64,000 bases of DNA from JAJRZL01 sp964557855 (GTDB lineage Bacteria > Zixibacteria > MSB-5A5 > GN15 > FEB-12). The first letter of the stretch is position 1. Every line of letters begins with the position of its first letter. Of this stretch, positions 54,771-62,781 are shown piece by piece. The notes beneath the pieces were generated by a model. The model saw only the letters and a program-made list of their open reading frames with translations, ran no database searches and was not told where the DNA came from. Where the stretch lies: contig CAZLBP010000004.1 in the NCBI GenBank assembly GCA_964557855.1, forward strand, positions 62,001-126,000, in the 5' to 3' direction. Position numbers and translations under genes: made by a program.

Positions 54771-54832
54771 TTGACGGACCTTGTATAATGTATTACATAG
54801 CATGATGAGTTAGTGAAAAAAGTAACTTTTTC
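54771..54832 (+). promoter_or_regulatory. Candidate promoter and operator of the dsr operon
   Basis: TTGACG (54771-54776), a 17-nt spacer and TACATA (54794-54799) form a possible promoter 160 nt before dsrA. Just downstream lies a perfect palindrome, AAAAAGT, A, ACTTTTT (54817-54831), placed where a repressor or redox regulator could bind. The surrounding 300 bp are clearly more AT-rich than the genes. No binding protein can be named. Confidence 0.5.
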
Positions 54833-54957
54833 GGTTTTGTTTAGGACGGGAAAAACCGATTGATACAGTAAAGAGACCTGTTTTGGTCTTGTATGGTGAG
54901 AGTGAGAGAGAAGCAAAGAGAGATTGAACACATACCTATTTGAGGTGAGGAAGAACA

Positions 54958-56172
54958 ATGGCAGACACATTACCGAAAACTCCGCTACTTGATCAACTTG
55001 AGGCGGGCGCGTGGCCCAGTTTCGTAAAGGAGATCAAGACGGCTGCCAAGCGGAGCCCGATGTCTCGGGATTTGCTGGGTCAGTTGGAGCAGTCTTACAG
55101 AGAGAAAATCGGCCACTGGAAACATGGCGGTATTGTCGGTGTGATGGGTTACGGGGGCGGTGTGATCGGTCGCTATTCCGATTTGCCGCAAGAATGGCCG
55201 GGCATATCGCATTTTCATACGATGCGTATTAACCAGCCGGCGGGTTGGTATTACACGACCGAAGCGTTGCGCAGTATTTGTGATATCTGGGAGAAGCGCG
55301 GTTCGGGAATGACGAATATGCATGGATCGACCGGGGACATCATTCTTCTTGGTACGACGACGGATCAGCTGGAGCCAACTTTTGCGGATTTGGCCAAGAT
55401 CGATTTCGATATCGGTGGGTCCGGATCGGACGTCAGGACGCCGAGTTGTTGCTGCGGCATGTCACGTTGCGAGTGGGCCTGTTACGATACGATGGGTTTG
55501 ACTTATGATCTGACCATGTCGTTCCAGGATGAGATTCACCGTCCGGCGTTCCCGTACAAGTTCAAATTCAAAATGTCGGGTTGCCCGAACGACTGTGTAG
55601 CATCGATTGCGCGTGCGGACATGTCGATTATCGGAACCTGGCGGGATGACATACAGGTCGATCAGGATGCGGTCCGTGAGTATGCCGAGAGCGGCATGGA
55701 TATCAACTCGGATGTGGTGCAGAATTGTCCGTCCAAGTGTATGGCTTGGGACGGCAAGGAACTGCATATCGAGAATTCGTACTGTGTACGGTGCATGCAT
55801 TGCATAAATGTGATGCCGAAGGCGCTACGTCCGGGTAAGGACCGTGGCGCGACGGTGTTGATCGGTTCGAAGGCGCCGATCGTAGAAGGTGCTTTGCTGT
55901 CGTCGGTTTTGATTCCGTTCTGGAAGCCGGAACCGCCGTATCAGGATCTCAAGGATCTGGTGGAGCGAATCTGGGACATCTGGTGCGAAGAAGGCAAGAA
56001 CCGTGAGCGCGTGGGTGAGTTCATCCAGCGGGTGGGACTGGGTAACTTCCTTGAAGCGATCGAAGTGGAGCCTGTCCCCGAGATGGTGGCGGCCCCACGC
56101 GACAATCCGTACGTCTTCTACGATGAGTACTATGAAGAAGACGGTGATGAGGAAGAAGAAGCCGAAGGCTAA
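54958..56172 (+). CDS. dsrA: Dissimilatory sulfite reductase alpha subunit
   Basis: 404 residues. With DsrB it forms the siroheme/Fe-S enzyme that interconverts sulfite and the DsrC-bound sulfur. The siroheme-coupled cluster ligands are visible: the C-x5-C pair in CCCGMSRCEWAC (Cys165 and Cys171) and C-x3-C in SGCPNDC (Cys209 and Cys213). A ferredoxin domain near 255-285 has NCPSKCMAW and SYCVRCMHC. An acidic tail ends the protein. It is first in the operon, behind a long AT-rich leader, with GAGG as ribosome site. Cytoplasmic. Confidence 0.98.
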   Translation: MADTLPKTPLLDQLEAGAWPSFVKEIKTAAKRSPMSRDLLGQLEQSYREKIGHWKHGGIVGVMGYGGGVIGRYSDLPQEWPGISHFHTMRINQPAGWYYTTEALRSICDIWEKRGSGMTNMHGSTGDIILLGTTTDQLEPTFADLAKIDFDIGGSGSDVRTPSCCCGMSRCEWACYDTMGLTYDLTMSFQDEIHRPAFPYKFKFKMSGCPNDCVASIARADMSIIGTWRDDIQVDQDAVREYAESGMDINSDVVQNCPSKCMAWDGKELHIENSYCVRCMHCINVMPKALRPGKDRGATVLIGSKAPIVEGALLSSVLIPFWKPEPPYQDLKDLVERIWDIWCEEGKNRERVGEFIQRVGLGNFLEAIEVEPVPEMVAAPRDNPYVFYDEYYEEDGDEEEEAEG

Positions 56173-56212
56173 ACAGAGTGGATAATAAACTTCTTAACGA
56201 TAGAGGTTAGAG

Positions 56213-57292
56213 ATGGCAGAAGTACAAGAGCGGCGGACAGACTATGGCCCGCCACATTACGAGCGGTTCTTGCCGCCGATTATCAAAGAGAATTACGGCA
56301 AGTGGAAATATCATGAGATTCTGAAGCCGGGCGTGATGGTGCACGTGTCCGAGACCGGCGGGAAGCTGTACACGGTCCGGGCGGCCTCGGGTCGACTCAT
56401 TGCAATCGACAAGATTCGCAACTACTGTGACCTGGCCGACAAGTATTGCGATGGATACCTGCGTTTTACGAGTCGTCACAATGTCGAGTTCCTGCTGACG
56501 AAGGAAGAAAACATTGATCCTCTAATAAACGATCTGAAAGAGCTGGGTCATCCGGTAGGCGGTATCGGCAATGCGATTACGTCGATCGTGCATACCCAAG
56601 GGTGGGTACACTGTCACTCGGCGGCCACGGATGCCTCGGGTATCGTCAAGGCCGTGATGGATGACTTGATCGAGTATTTCGAGGAAACGAAGCTGCCGGG
56701 TAAGCTGCGTATCGCTCTGGCGTGTTGTTTGAACATGTGCGGCGCGGTGCACTGTTCGGATATCGCGATTCTCGGCATTCATCGTCGCCCGCCGAAAGTT
56801 CATCATGATATGCTGAAGAAGCAGTGCGAGATTCCGAACGTGGTGGCGTCGTGTCCGACGGCGGCGATTCGTCCGGCGACGGTCAACGGGAATCAATCGG
56901 TGGAGGTCATTGAAGAGAACTGTATGTTCTGCGCCAACTGCTATACCGTGTGTCCGTCGATGCCTTTGAACGATCCGTTGAACGACGGCGTGTCGATCTG
57001 GATCGGCGGCAAAGTTTCCAATGCGCGTCACGAGCCGATGTTTTCGAAGCTGGCCATACCGTTCCTACCGAACAACCCGCCGCGTTGGCCGGAAGTGACG
57101 ACGGCGATCCGGGATCTGGTGGAGTTGTGGGCCAAGAACGCACGCAAGTATGAGCGTATGGGCGAGTGGATCGAGCGGATCGGCTGGCCGAAGTTCTTTA
57201 GAATGTCCGGTATCGAGTTCGACAAGACGCATATCGATGACTTCAAGCATGCCGGGCTGACCTTTAAGCGGTCAACACACTTAACCTTTTAA
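56213..57292 (+). CDS. dsrB: Dissimilatory sulfite reductase beta subunit
   Basis: 359 residues, normal length. Motifs: FTSRHNVEFLL, GWVHCHSAATDASGIVKAVMD, the cluster/siroheme ligands in ALACCLNMCGAVHCSDIAI and a ferredoxin domain with ASCPTAAIRP and ENCMFCANCYTVCPSMP. It follows dsrA by 40 nt, with GAGG before the ATG. Together with the alpha subunit it makes the alpha2beta2 core that docks DsrC. The oxidative or reductive branch needs a tree. Confidence 0.98.
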   Translation: MAEVQERRTDYGPPHYERFLPPIIKENYGKWKYHEILKPGVMVHVSETGGKLYTVRAASGRLIAIDKIRNYCDLADKYCDGYLRFTSRHNVEFLLTKEENIDPLINDLKELGHPVGGIGNAITSIVHTQGWVHCHSAATDASGIVKAVMDDLIEYFEETKLPGKLRIALACCLNMCGAVHCSDIAILGIHRRPPKVHHDMLKKQCEIPNVVASCPTAAIRPATVNGNQSVEVIEENCMFCANCYTVCPSMPLNDPLNDGVSIWIGGKVSNARHEPMFSKLAIPFLPNNPPRWPEVTTAIRDLVELWAKNARKYERMGEWIERIGWPKFFRMSGIEFDKTHIDDFKHAGLTFKRSTHLTF

Positions 57293-57303
57293 GGGGATTA
57301 GTT

Positions 57304-57546
57304 ATGAAGACGGTAGATGAAGTTGCAGATGCCATGTTCAACATGGTGAAGGATGCTACCGGTCAGAAGAAGCTGAAGCCAATGGACCTGACGAAAGCCA
57401 TGATAGAGACTTATGGCGATGAAGTCGACAAGAAGCTGTGCAAGACGGCGATCAAGCAGTTGGTCGATTCGGGTCGGTTGGTGTACACGTATTTTGGCGG
57501 GAGTTATCTGGAGCTGCCGCACAGAGAAGGCGCCGCCAACGACTAA
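57304..57546 (+). CDS. dsrD: DsrD protein
   Basis: 80 residues with the DsrD winged-helix pattern: VDEVADAMFNMVKDATGQKKLKPMDLTKAMIETYG and CKTAIKQLVDSGRLVYTYFGGSYLEL. DsrD is reported to activate DsrAB in sulfite-reducing organisms and is mostly found in reductive operons. It lies 11 nt after dsrB, its usual place. Its presence argues for sulfite reduction, though it is known in some operons that also carry dsrL. Confidence 0.95.
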   Translation: MKTVDEVADAMFNMVKDATGQKKLKPMDLTKAMIETYGDEVDKKLCKTAIKQLVDSGRLVYTYFGGSYLELPHREGAAND

Positions 57547-57569
57547 GATACAGCACTGACGGTGCAGCT

Positions 57570-59060
57570 ATGAAGATTGATGTTCCTCGGTTGATAGTTG
57601 CCGGACTGTCCGGTGATTCGGGCAAGACTGTGGTTAGTTTGAGCCTGGTGTCGGCATTGCGCCGACAACGAACCGCAATCAGCGTGTTCAAGAAAGGCCC
57701 GGACTATATCGACGCCGCGTGGCTGGCGTTCGCAGCCGACTCACCCTGTCGCAATCTGGATACGTTCCTGGTACCGGAGGCGGCGGTGCGGGAGTCGTTT
57801 GTGCGGCATGCTCGTGGCGCTGACGTCGCGATTATCGAGGGGAACCGCGGGCTCTATGACGGCAAGGATGTTTCGGGTACCCACAGCACGGCGGGGCTGG
57901 CGAAGTTGCTGCACGCCCCGCTGGTGCTGGTGGTCGACGCCACCAAGGTGACGCGGACGGTGGCGGCGCTCGTCAAGGGCTGCCAGGTGTTCGATCCCGA
58001 GGTGAACATAGCCGGAGTGGTTTTGAACCGCGTGGCGGGAGAGCGTCACCGGCAGGTGTTAGCCGACGCTGTTACCGAGTATTGCGGGATTCCGGTGCTG
58101 GGCAGTATTCCGAAATTATCGCAGGAGGAGTCCGTGATACCGGGCCGTCATCTGGGTCTGGTACCGCCGGCGGAATTCGCGGGTCGGGCGGAGCTGCGAG
58201 AGCGGTTGGAGTCAATAGCAGATGAATATATCAATCTAGAAATGCTTCGGGAAATAGCCCAATCCGCGCCCGGGATCGTATGTGAAGAATCGAGTGCGAT
58301 GGCGGCGCCGGAGCCGCGTGTGAGGATAGGTTTTTTTCGGGATTCGGTGTTCACGTTTTACTATCCGGAGAACCTGGAAGGCCTGCGGGCGGCAGGTGCG
58401 GAATTGACGCCGATTTCATCGTTGACTGACCACGTGCTGCCGGATATCGATGCCCTGTACATCGGCGGCGGGTTTCCGGAGACGCATGGCGAACGGTTGG
58501 CTGCGAACACGTCATTGAAAGAATCGCTCAGGAAGAAAGCGGAGGCCGGTCTGCCGATCTATGCCGAATGCGGCGGTCTGATTTTCCTTTGTCGTTCGTT
58601 AACCTGGCAGAATAGGACATATCCGATGGCGGGCGTGTTTGACGTCGATTTGCACATTCAGGATCGTCCGGCCGGACACGGCTACGTGGAGGCGACTGTC
58701 GAACAGGCGAATGCCTTCTTTCGGACGGGGATGAAGATTCGCGGGCACGAATTCCATTATTCGCGGCCGTCATCGCCGTTGCCGAAAGCGACCGGCTGTT
58801 TGGGTCTGAACCGCGGCGTGGGCTTGGGAAATGGTCGGGACGGTCTGACCTTCAAAAAGACGCTGGCGAGCTACACGCACATACATAGTGACGGTGTACC
58901 AGAGTGGGCTGCGGCCCTGGTTGCGAACGCCGGTGAGTATAAGAATACGAGAGAAGAAAACGAGGCAACCGGGACACCCCTTGCGGATAACGAGGGTCGC
59001 GGAGGCCGCAATAACATAGATAATGTCTATAACGAAAGAGTTGCAGCATGGCCAAGGTAG
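57570..59060 (+). CDS. dsrN: DsrN, siroheme amidase (cobyrinate a,c-diamide synthase-like)
   Basis: 496 residues from ATG 57570. CobB/CbiA-type amidotransferase: an ATP-binding half with GLSGDSGKTVVSLSLVSAL and KKGPDYIDAAWL, and a glutamine-amidase half with YIGGGFPETHGERLA, the nucleophile Cys in YAECGGLIFLC and HEFHYS. In dsr operons this protein makes siroheme amide, the DsrAB cofactor. No cobalamin genes are nearby, which fits that role. It overlaps dsrL by 13 nt. Confidence 0.92.
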   Translation: MKIDVPRLIVAGLSGDSGKTVVSLSLVSALRRQRTAISVFKKGPDYIDAAWLAFAADSPCRNLDTFLVPEAAVRESFVRHARGADVAIIEGNRGLYDGKDVSGTHSTAGLAKLLHAPLVLVVDATKVTRTVAALVKGCQVFDPEVNIAGVVLNRVAGERHRQVLADAVTEYCGIPVLGSIPKLSQEESVIPGRHLGLVPPAEFAGRAELRERLESIADEYINLEMLREIAQSAPGIVCEESSAMAAPEPRVRIGFFRDSVFTFYYPENLEGLRAAGAELTPISSLTDHVLPDIDALYIGGGFPETHGERLAANTSLKESLRKKAEAGLPIYAECGGLIFLCRSLTWQNRTYPMAGVFDVDLHIQDRPAGHGYVEATVEQANAFFRTGMKIRGHEFHYSRPSSPLPKATGCLGLNRGVGLGNGRDGLTFKKTLASYTHIHSDGVPEWAAALVANAGEYKNTREENEATGTPLADNEGRGGRNNIDNVYNERVAAWPR

Positions 59061-60736
59061 TCAAAAAGAAGAAAGGTCTCCGATCCCGCTCGTTCGGCGG
59101 CGGCGCCGGAGTCGGCACGCAGCAGGAATCGGATCTTCGGCCATATTTCGTAGAGAAGAAACCGCCCTGTCTGGACCGCTGTCCGAACAGCAATCGGATC
59201 CGGAAGGCGTTGATGACGGTCTCGAAAGCGGAGGATTTCGGCAAGACGTACGACCAAGCGCTGGAAGAGGCCTGGAATATATGGATGGAAACCAGCCCGT
59301 TTCCATCGGTGTGCGGGCGGGTGTGTCCGCATCCTTGTGAAGACGAATGTAACCGGAATAAACTGGAAGGCGCGGTAGCCATCAACGCCTTCGAACGTTT
59401 TCTCGGAGACTACGGGCTGGAGCACAAGCTGACGCCGAAGAAGCTGACGGACGAGACGCGGCCCGAGAAGGTGGCTATTGTCGGTTCCGGTCCGGCGGGT
59501 ATGACGGCGGCGTACCATCTGGCGCGCCGGGGGTACCCGGTGACGGTGTTCGAGGCGTTCGACAAGCCGGGCGGTATGCTGCGGTACGGGATTCCGGATT
59601 ACCGTTTGCCGACGGACATCCTCGATGCGGAGATCAACCGTGTAGTTGAAATGGGTGTCGAGCTTAAGTGCAACATGAAAGTCGGCAAGGACATAGCGTT
59701 GTCGGAATTGCGGAATGAGTATCAGGCGGTCTTTGTCGGTCTGGGCGCGCACCAGGGGTACTTGTTGCGCGTGGAAGGTGAAGACGCCGAGAACGTGTGG
59801 ACGGGCACCGAGTTTCTGCATCGCGCCAACGAAGGTGAGAAGATTAATGTGGGGAATCACGTCGTCGTTATCGGCGGCGGGGACACGGCAATCGATGCGG
59901 CTCGAGTCTCGCGCCGGCTGGGCGCCGAGGTGACGATTCTGTACCGTCGGACGCGCACGGAGATGCCGGCGATCGAGCCGGAAATTGAAGGGGCGCTGGA
60001 AGAGGGTGTCAAGATCGAATTTCTTGCGGCGCCGATCGAAATTTACAAGGACGGCAACCGGGCGACCGGTATGAAATGCCAGCGTATGGAGCTGGGTGAG
60101 CCGGACAGTTCCGGGCGTCGCCGTCCGGTACCGATCGACGGCGACACGTTTGACGTGGAGATGTCCTGCGTGATCGCGGCGATATCGCAGGCGCCGGATT
60201 TCAAGGGATTCGAGGAGTACATCGAGGGCCGGGACTGGTTCAAGGTGGACGATCATTTCAAGATGCAGGCGGATAATATCTACGCCGGCGGCGACAACAT
60301 CAACTTGGATATCGCCATCACGGCGATTTATCACGGTCGCCGGGCTGCGGAAGCGATACACGAGAAGTTCTCCGGAGAAGTGACCGACGATCCGATGCAG
60401 GAGCTGACCCTGGTCAAGCCGGACACGATGGCGATTTCGTATTACGAGCACAAGGACCGGGTGACGATTCCGGAGATGTCGGTGACGGAACGCTTGCAGC
60501 AGATGGATGCGGAGATCATAACGACGTTGCCGCAGGACGCGATGGTGGCGGAAGCGAAACGGTGCATGAGTTGCGGGAAATGTTTCGACTGCGGCACCTG
60601 CTGGAGTTTCTGTCAGGACAACGCCATCATCAAGCCGCTGCAAAAAGGAGGGCAGTACAAGGTCAAGATGGAATTTTGCAAGGGGTGCAAGAAATGTGGC
60701 GAGAATTGTCCTTGCGGGTACATAGACTTGCGGTAA
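59048..60736 (+). CDS. dsrL: DsrL, NAD(P)H-linked Fe-S flavoprotein
   Basis: 562 residues. A GltD-type oxidoreductase: an N-terminal Fe-S domain (Cys41, 45, 89, 93, 97, 101 in PPCLDRCPN and CGRVCPHPCEDEC), an FAD site VAIVGSGPAGMTAAYHL (about 142-158), an NAD(P) site VIGGGDTAIDAARVSRRLGA (from about 272) and a C-terminal two-cluster ferredoxin (about 506-555: CMSCGKCFDCGTCWSFC and CKGCKKCGENCPCG). That tail separates DsrL from plain glutamate synthase small subunits. It can move electrons between NAD(P)H and the DsrAB/DsrC sulfur cycle. Start ATG lies inside the dsrN end. The DsrL subtype is not decided by eye. Confidence 0.9.
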   Translation: MAKVVKKKKGLRSRSFGGGAGVGTQQESDLRPYFVEKKPPCLDRCPNSNRIRKALMTVSKAEDFGKTYDQALEEAWNIWMETSPFPSVCGRVCPHPCEDECNRNKLEGAVAINAFERFLGDYGLEHKLTPKKLTDETRPEKVAIVGSGPAGMTAAYHLARRGYPVTVFEAFDKPGGMLRYGIPDYRLPTDILDAEINRVVEMGVELKCNMKVGKDIALSELRNEYQAVFVGLGAHQGYLLRVEGEDAENVWTGTEFLHRANEGEKINVGNHVVVIGGGDTAIDAARVSRRLGAEVTILYRRTRTEMPAIEPEIEGALEEGVKIEFLAAPIEIYKDGNRATGMKCQRMELGEPDSSGRRRPVPIDGDTFDVEMSCVIAAISQAPDFKGFEEYIEGRDWFKVDDHFKMQADNIYAGGDNINLDIAITAIYHGRRAAEAIHEKFSGEVTDDPMQELTLVKPDTMAISYYEHKDRVTIPEMSVTERLQQMDAEIITTLPQDAMVAEAKRCMSCGKCFDCGTCWSFCQDNAIIKPLQKGGQYKVKMEFCKGCKKCGENCPCGYIDLR

Positions 60737-60794
60737 AAATAGAAGATACGTGAGTGGATGTTTAGAAATACAATAGCATTGTGGAGGAATTGAG

Positions 60795-61112
60795 ATGCCG
60801 ACCTTTGAATGGAACGACCTGAAGATCGAAGTCGACGAAGACGGTTTCATGCAGGAACCGGAGCAATGGGACGAGAAAATTGCGCTGGCGCTGGCCAGCA
60901 CGGAAGGCGTTAATGAACTGACCGAAGAACACTGGAAACTGGTCAACTATCTGCGTGACTATTACCAGAAGTTCGGCATTGCGCCCATGATTCGGAAGCT
61001 GTGTAAAGAGACCGGCTTTCCGCTCAAGAAGGTGTACGAACTGTTTCCGTCGGGACCGGCCAAGGGCGCCTGTAAGGTGGCCGGATTGGCCAAGCCGACC
61101 GGATGCGTGTAA
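60795..61112 (+). CDS. dsrC: DsrC sulfur-carrier protein
   Basis: 105 residues, the normal size. Ends in the flexible arm GACKVAGLAKPTGCV with both redox cysteines, Cys93 and Cys104 (C-x10-C), so it is a true DsrC able to form the trisulfide with DsrAB and not a TusE-type relative. Core motif NYLRDYYQKFGIAPMIRKLCKETG is intact. GGAGG precedes the ATG. It lies between dsrL and the membrane-complex genes, as fits the carrier joining the two. Confidence 0.97.
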   Translation: MPTFEWNDLKIEVDEDGFMQEPEQWDEKIALALASTEGVNELTEEHWKLVNYLRDYYQKFGIAPMIRKLCKETGFPLKKVYELFPSGPAKGACKVAGLAKPTGCV

Positions 61113-61210
61113 GGTGAATCGACAGATTGACGGTCTTCCGCGATGACGTGGACGGGAGGCCGTCGGTCTGCCGTAACCGTAACCGGGCGCGGTTAGCGAG
61201 GCACATGCGG

Positions 61211-61759
61211 ATGTTAAACGAGTTGTTGCTGCAAGAGAAGTCTGCGATTCTGGAAAACTGGATTAAATCGATTATTCGGAGCTATCCGGCCCAGAGTGCC
61301 GTGTTTCTGAAGCAACAGTCGGATCGGTTTCGTAACCCGGTGGGGTTTACGATCGAAGCCGAGACGGAGAAAGTGTTGACGGAGTTGCTGACGACCGGTG
61401 ACGAGGCAATCATGGCGGCGGGTTTGGACAACATTGTCCGGATTCGTTCGGTGCAGGATTTCTCGGCGGCGGAAGCGATAGAGTTCGTGTTCGGTTTGAA
61501 AGCGGTGATTCATGAGGCGCTGGCGGATAAGGGCGGGTCGGCGGCGTCGCTGTCGGAGTGGCGGGCGCTGGAAGAACGAATCGACCGCCTGGCGTTGCAG
61601 GCGTTCGATATATTCATGAAGTGTCGCGAGCGTATGTATGATATAAAGGTCAATGATTACAAACGTCGGACACAGCGCATCCTGCAGCGGGCGGGTGTGT
61701 ACGACGGGACAGACGGACCGGGGACGGCCGATGCGCCTGACGCCCGGCCGGGAGAGTGA
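61211..61759 (+). CDS. RsbRD N-terminal-domain protein in the dsr operon
   Basis: 182 residues from ATG 61211 (GAGG 9 nt upstream); ATG 61205 is also possible. All-helical: MLNELLLQEKSAILENWIKSIIRSYP, then FRNPVGFTIEAETEKVLTELL and RSVQDFSAAEAIEFVFGLKAVIHEAL. This is the RsbRD (globin-like sensor) N-terminal fold. The C-terminal STAS part of RsbR proteins is absent. Similar genes stand just before dsrM in deltaproteobacterial sulfate reducers. It might sense a ligand or help assemble DsrMK; neither is shown. Confidence 0.82.
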   Translation: MLNELLLQEKSAILENWIKSIIRSYPAQSAVFLKQQSDRFRNPVGFTIEAETEKVLTELLTTGDEAIMAAGLDNIVRIRSVQDFSAAEAIEFVFGLKAVIHEALADKGGSAASLSEWRALEERIDRLALQAFDIFMKCRERMYDIKVNDYKRRTQRILQRAGVYDGTDGPGTADAPDARPGE

Positions 61760-61777
61760 CATGAACGGGGTTGGTAC

Positions 61778-62779
61778 ATGACGAAGGTGTTTTGGACATT
61801 GCTGGCGGTGGCAGTGTTGGTCTGTCTGCCGTGGGTGCTGGTCGGGGCCGGCGGTTCCGGTATGCTGTACGTGTTTGCGGTGGTGATCCCATACGCGGCG
61901 ATAGCGGTTTTCCTGCTGGGCTTCATCTACCGGATCCTGGTCTGGGCCAAGGTGCCGGTGCCGTTTCGGATTCCCACCACGTGCGGGCAGCAGAAAAGTC
62001 TGTCGTTTATCAAGCACAACAGTCTGGAGAATCCGCACACGGGTTGGGGAGTAGTGAAGCGGATGTTGCTGGAAATATTGTTTTTCCGTTCGTTGTTTCG
62101 CAACACGAAAATGGAAGTCCGCAGCGACCGGAAGATCGTGTATGGCGCCGACAAGTGGTTATGGGCCGCGGGCCTGGCCTTTCACTGGTCGTTCCTGATC
62201 ATTTTCATTCGCCACTTCAAGTATTTCGCGGAACCGGTACCGTATTTCGTGACGGTGCTGCAGAATCTGGACGGGTTTTTCCAGGTCGGGTTGCCGGTCA
62301 TCTACGTGACCGACGCCATAATTGTAGTTTCCCTGTCTTATCTGTTTCTGCGGCGAGTCGTGATTCCGCAGCTGCGGTATCTGTCGTTGCCGGCGGATTA
62401 TTTTGCGCTGTTTTTGCTGCTGGGGATAGCTATCAGCGGGATTTGTGTCCGGTACTTCTTCAAAACGGACATTGTGGCCGTTAAGGAGCTGGGCACGGGG
62501 CTTATCAGTTTCAGCCCGGTGGCGCCGGCCGGAATCGGCGTGGCGTTCTTCATTCACTTGTTCCTGGTGAGTTGTTTGTTCGCGTATTTTCCGTTCAGCA
62601 AGCTGATGCATCTGGGCGGAGTGTTTTTGAGCCCGACACGGAACATGGCCAACAACAACCGGATGAAACGGCATGTCAATCCGTGGAATCCGGACGTGAA
62701 GTTGCATACGTACGAGGAGTATGAGGACGAGTTCCGGGAGTTGATGAAAGGCGCCAACCTGCCGCTGGAGAAGGAGTAG
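61778..62779 (+). CDS. dsrM: DsrM, membrane cytochrome b subunit
   Basis: 333 residues. NarI-like heme b protein of the DsrMKJOP complex, with about six hydrophobic segments: an N-terminal pair (about 3-22 and 27-48), then LWAAGLAFHWSFLIIFIRHFKYF, VIYVTDAIIVVSLSYLFL, YFALFLLLGIAISGI and FFIHLFLVSCLFAYFPFSKLMH. His residues in FHWSF, IRHF, FIHLF and LMHLGG are possible heme ligands. It links the quinone pool to DsrK. The stop is 2 nt before dsrK. Confidence 0.93.
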   Translation: MTKVFWTLLAVAVLVCLPWVLVGAGGSGMLYVFAVVIPYAAIAVFLLGFIYRILVWAKVPVPFRIPTTCGQQKSLSFIKHNSLENPHTGWGVVKRMLLEILFFRSLFRNTKMEVRSDRKIVYGADKWLWAAGLAFHWSFLIIFIRHFKYFAEPVPYFVTVLQNLDGFFQVGLPVIYVTDAIIVVSLSYLFLRRVVIPQLRYLSLPADYFALFLLLGIAISGICVRYFFKTDIVAVKELGTGLISFSPVAPAGIGVAFFIHLFLVSCLFAYFPFSKLMHLGGVFLSPTRNMANNNRMKRHVNPWNPDVKLHTYEEYEDEFRELMKGANLPLEKE

Positions 62780-62781
62780 AT

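Noticed and set aside
59027..60946. A 639-codon open frame on the minus strand opposite dsrL
   Set aside because: It is rich in His, Arg and Val, has no recognisable motif and mirrors the codon pattern of dsrL, whose Fe-S and nucleotide motifs are clear. It is an antisense shadow.
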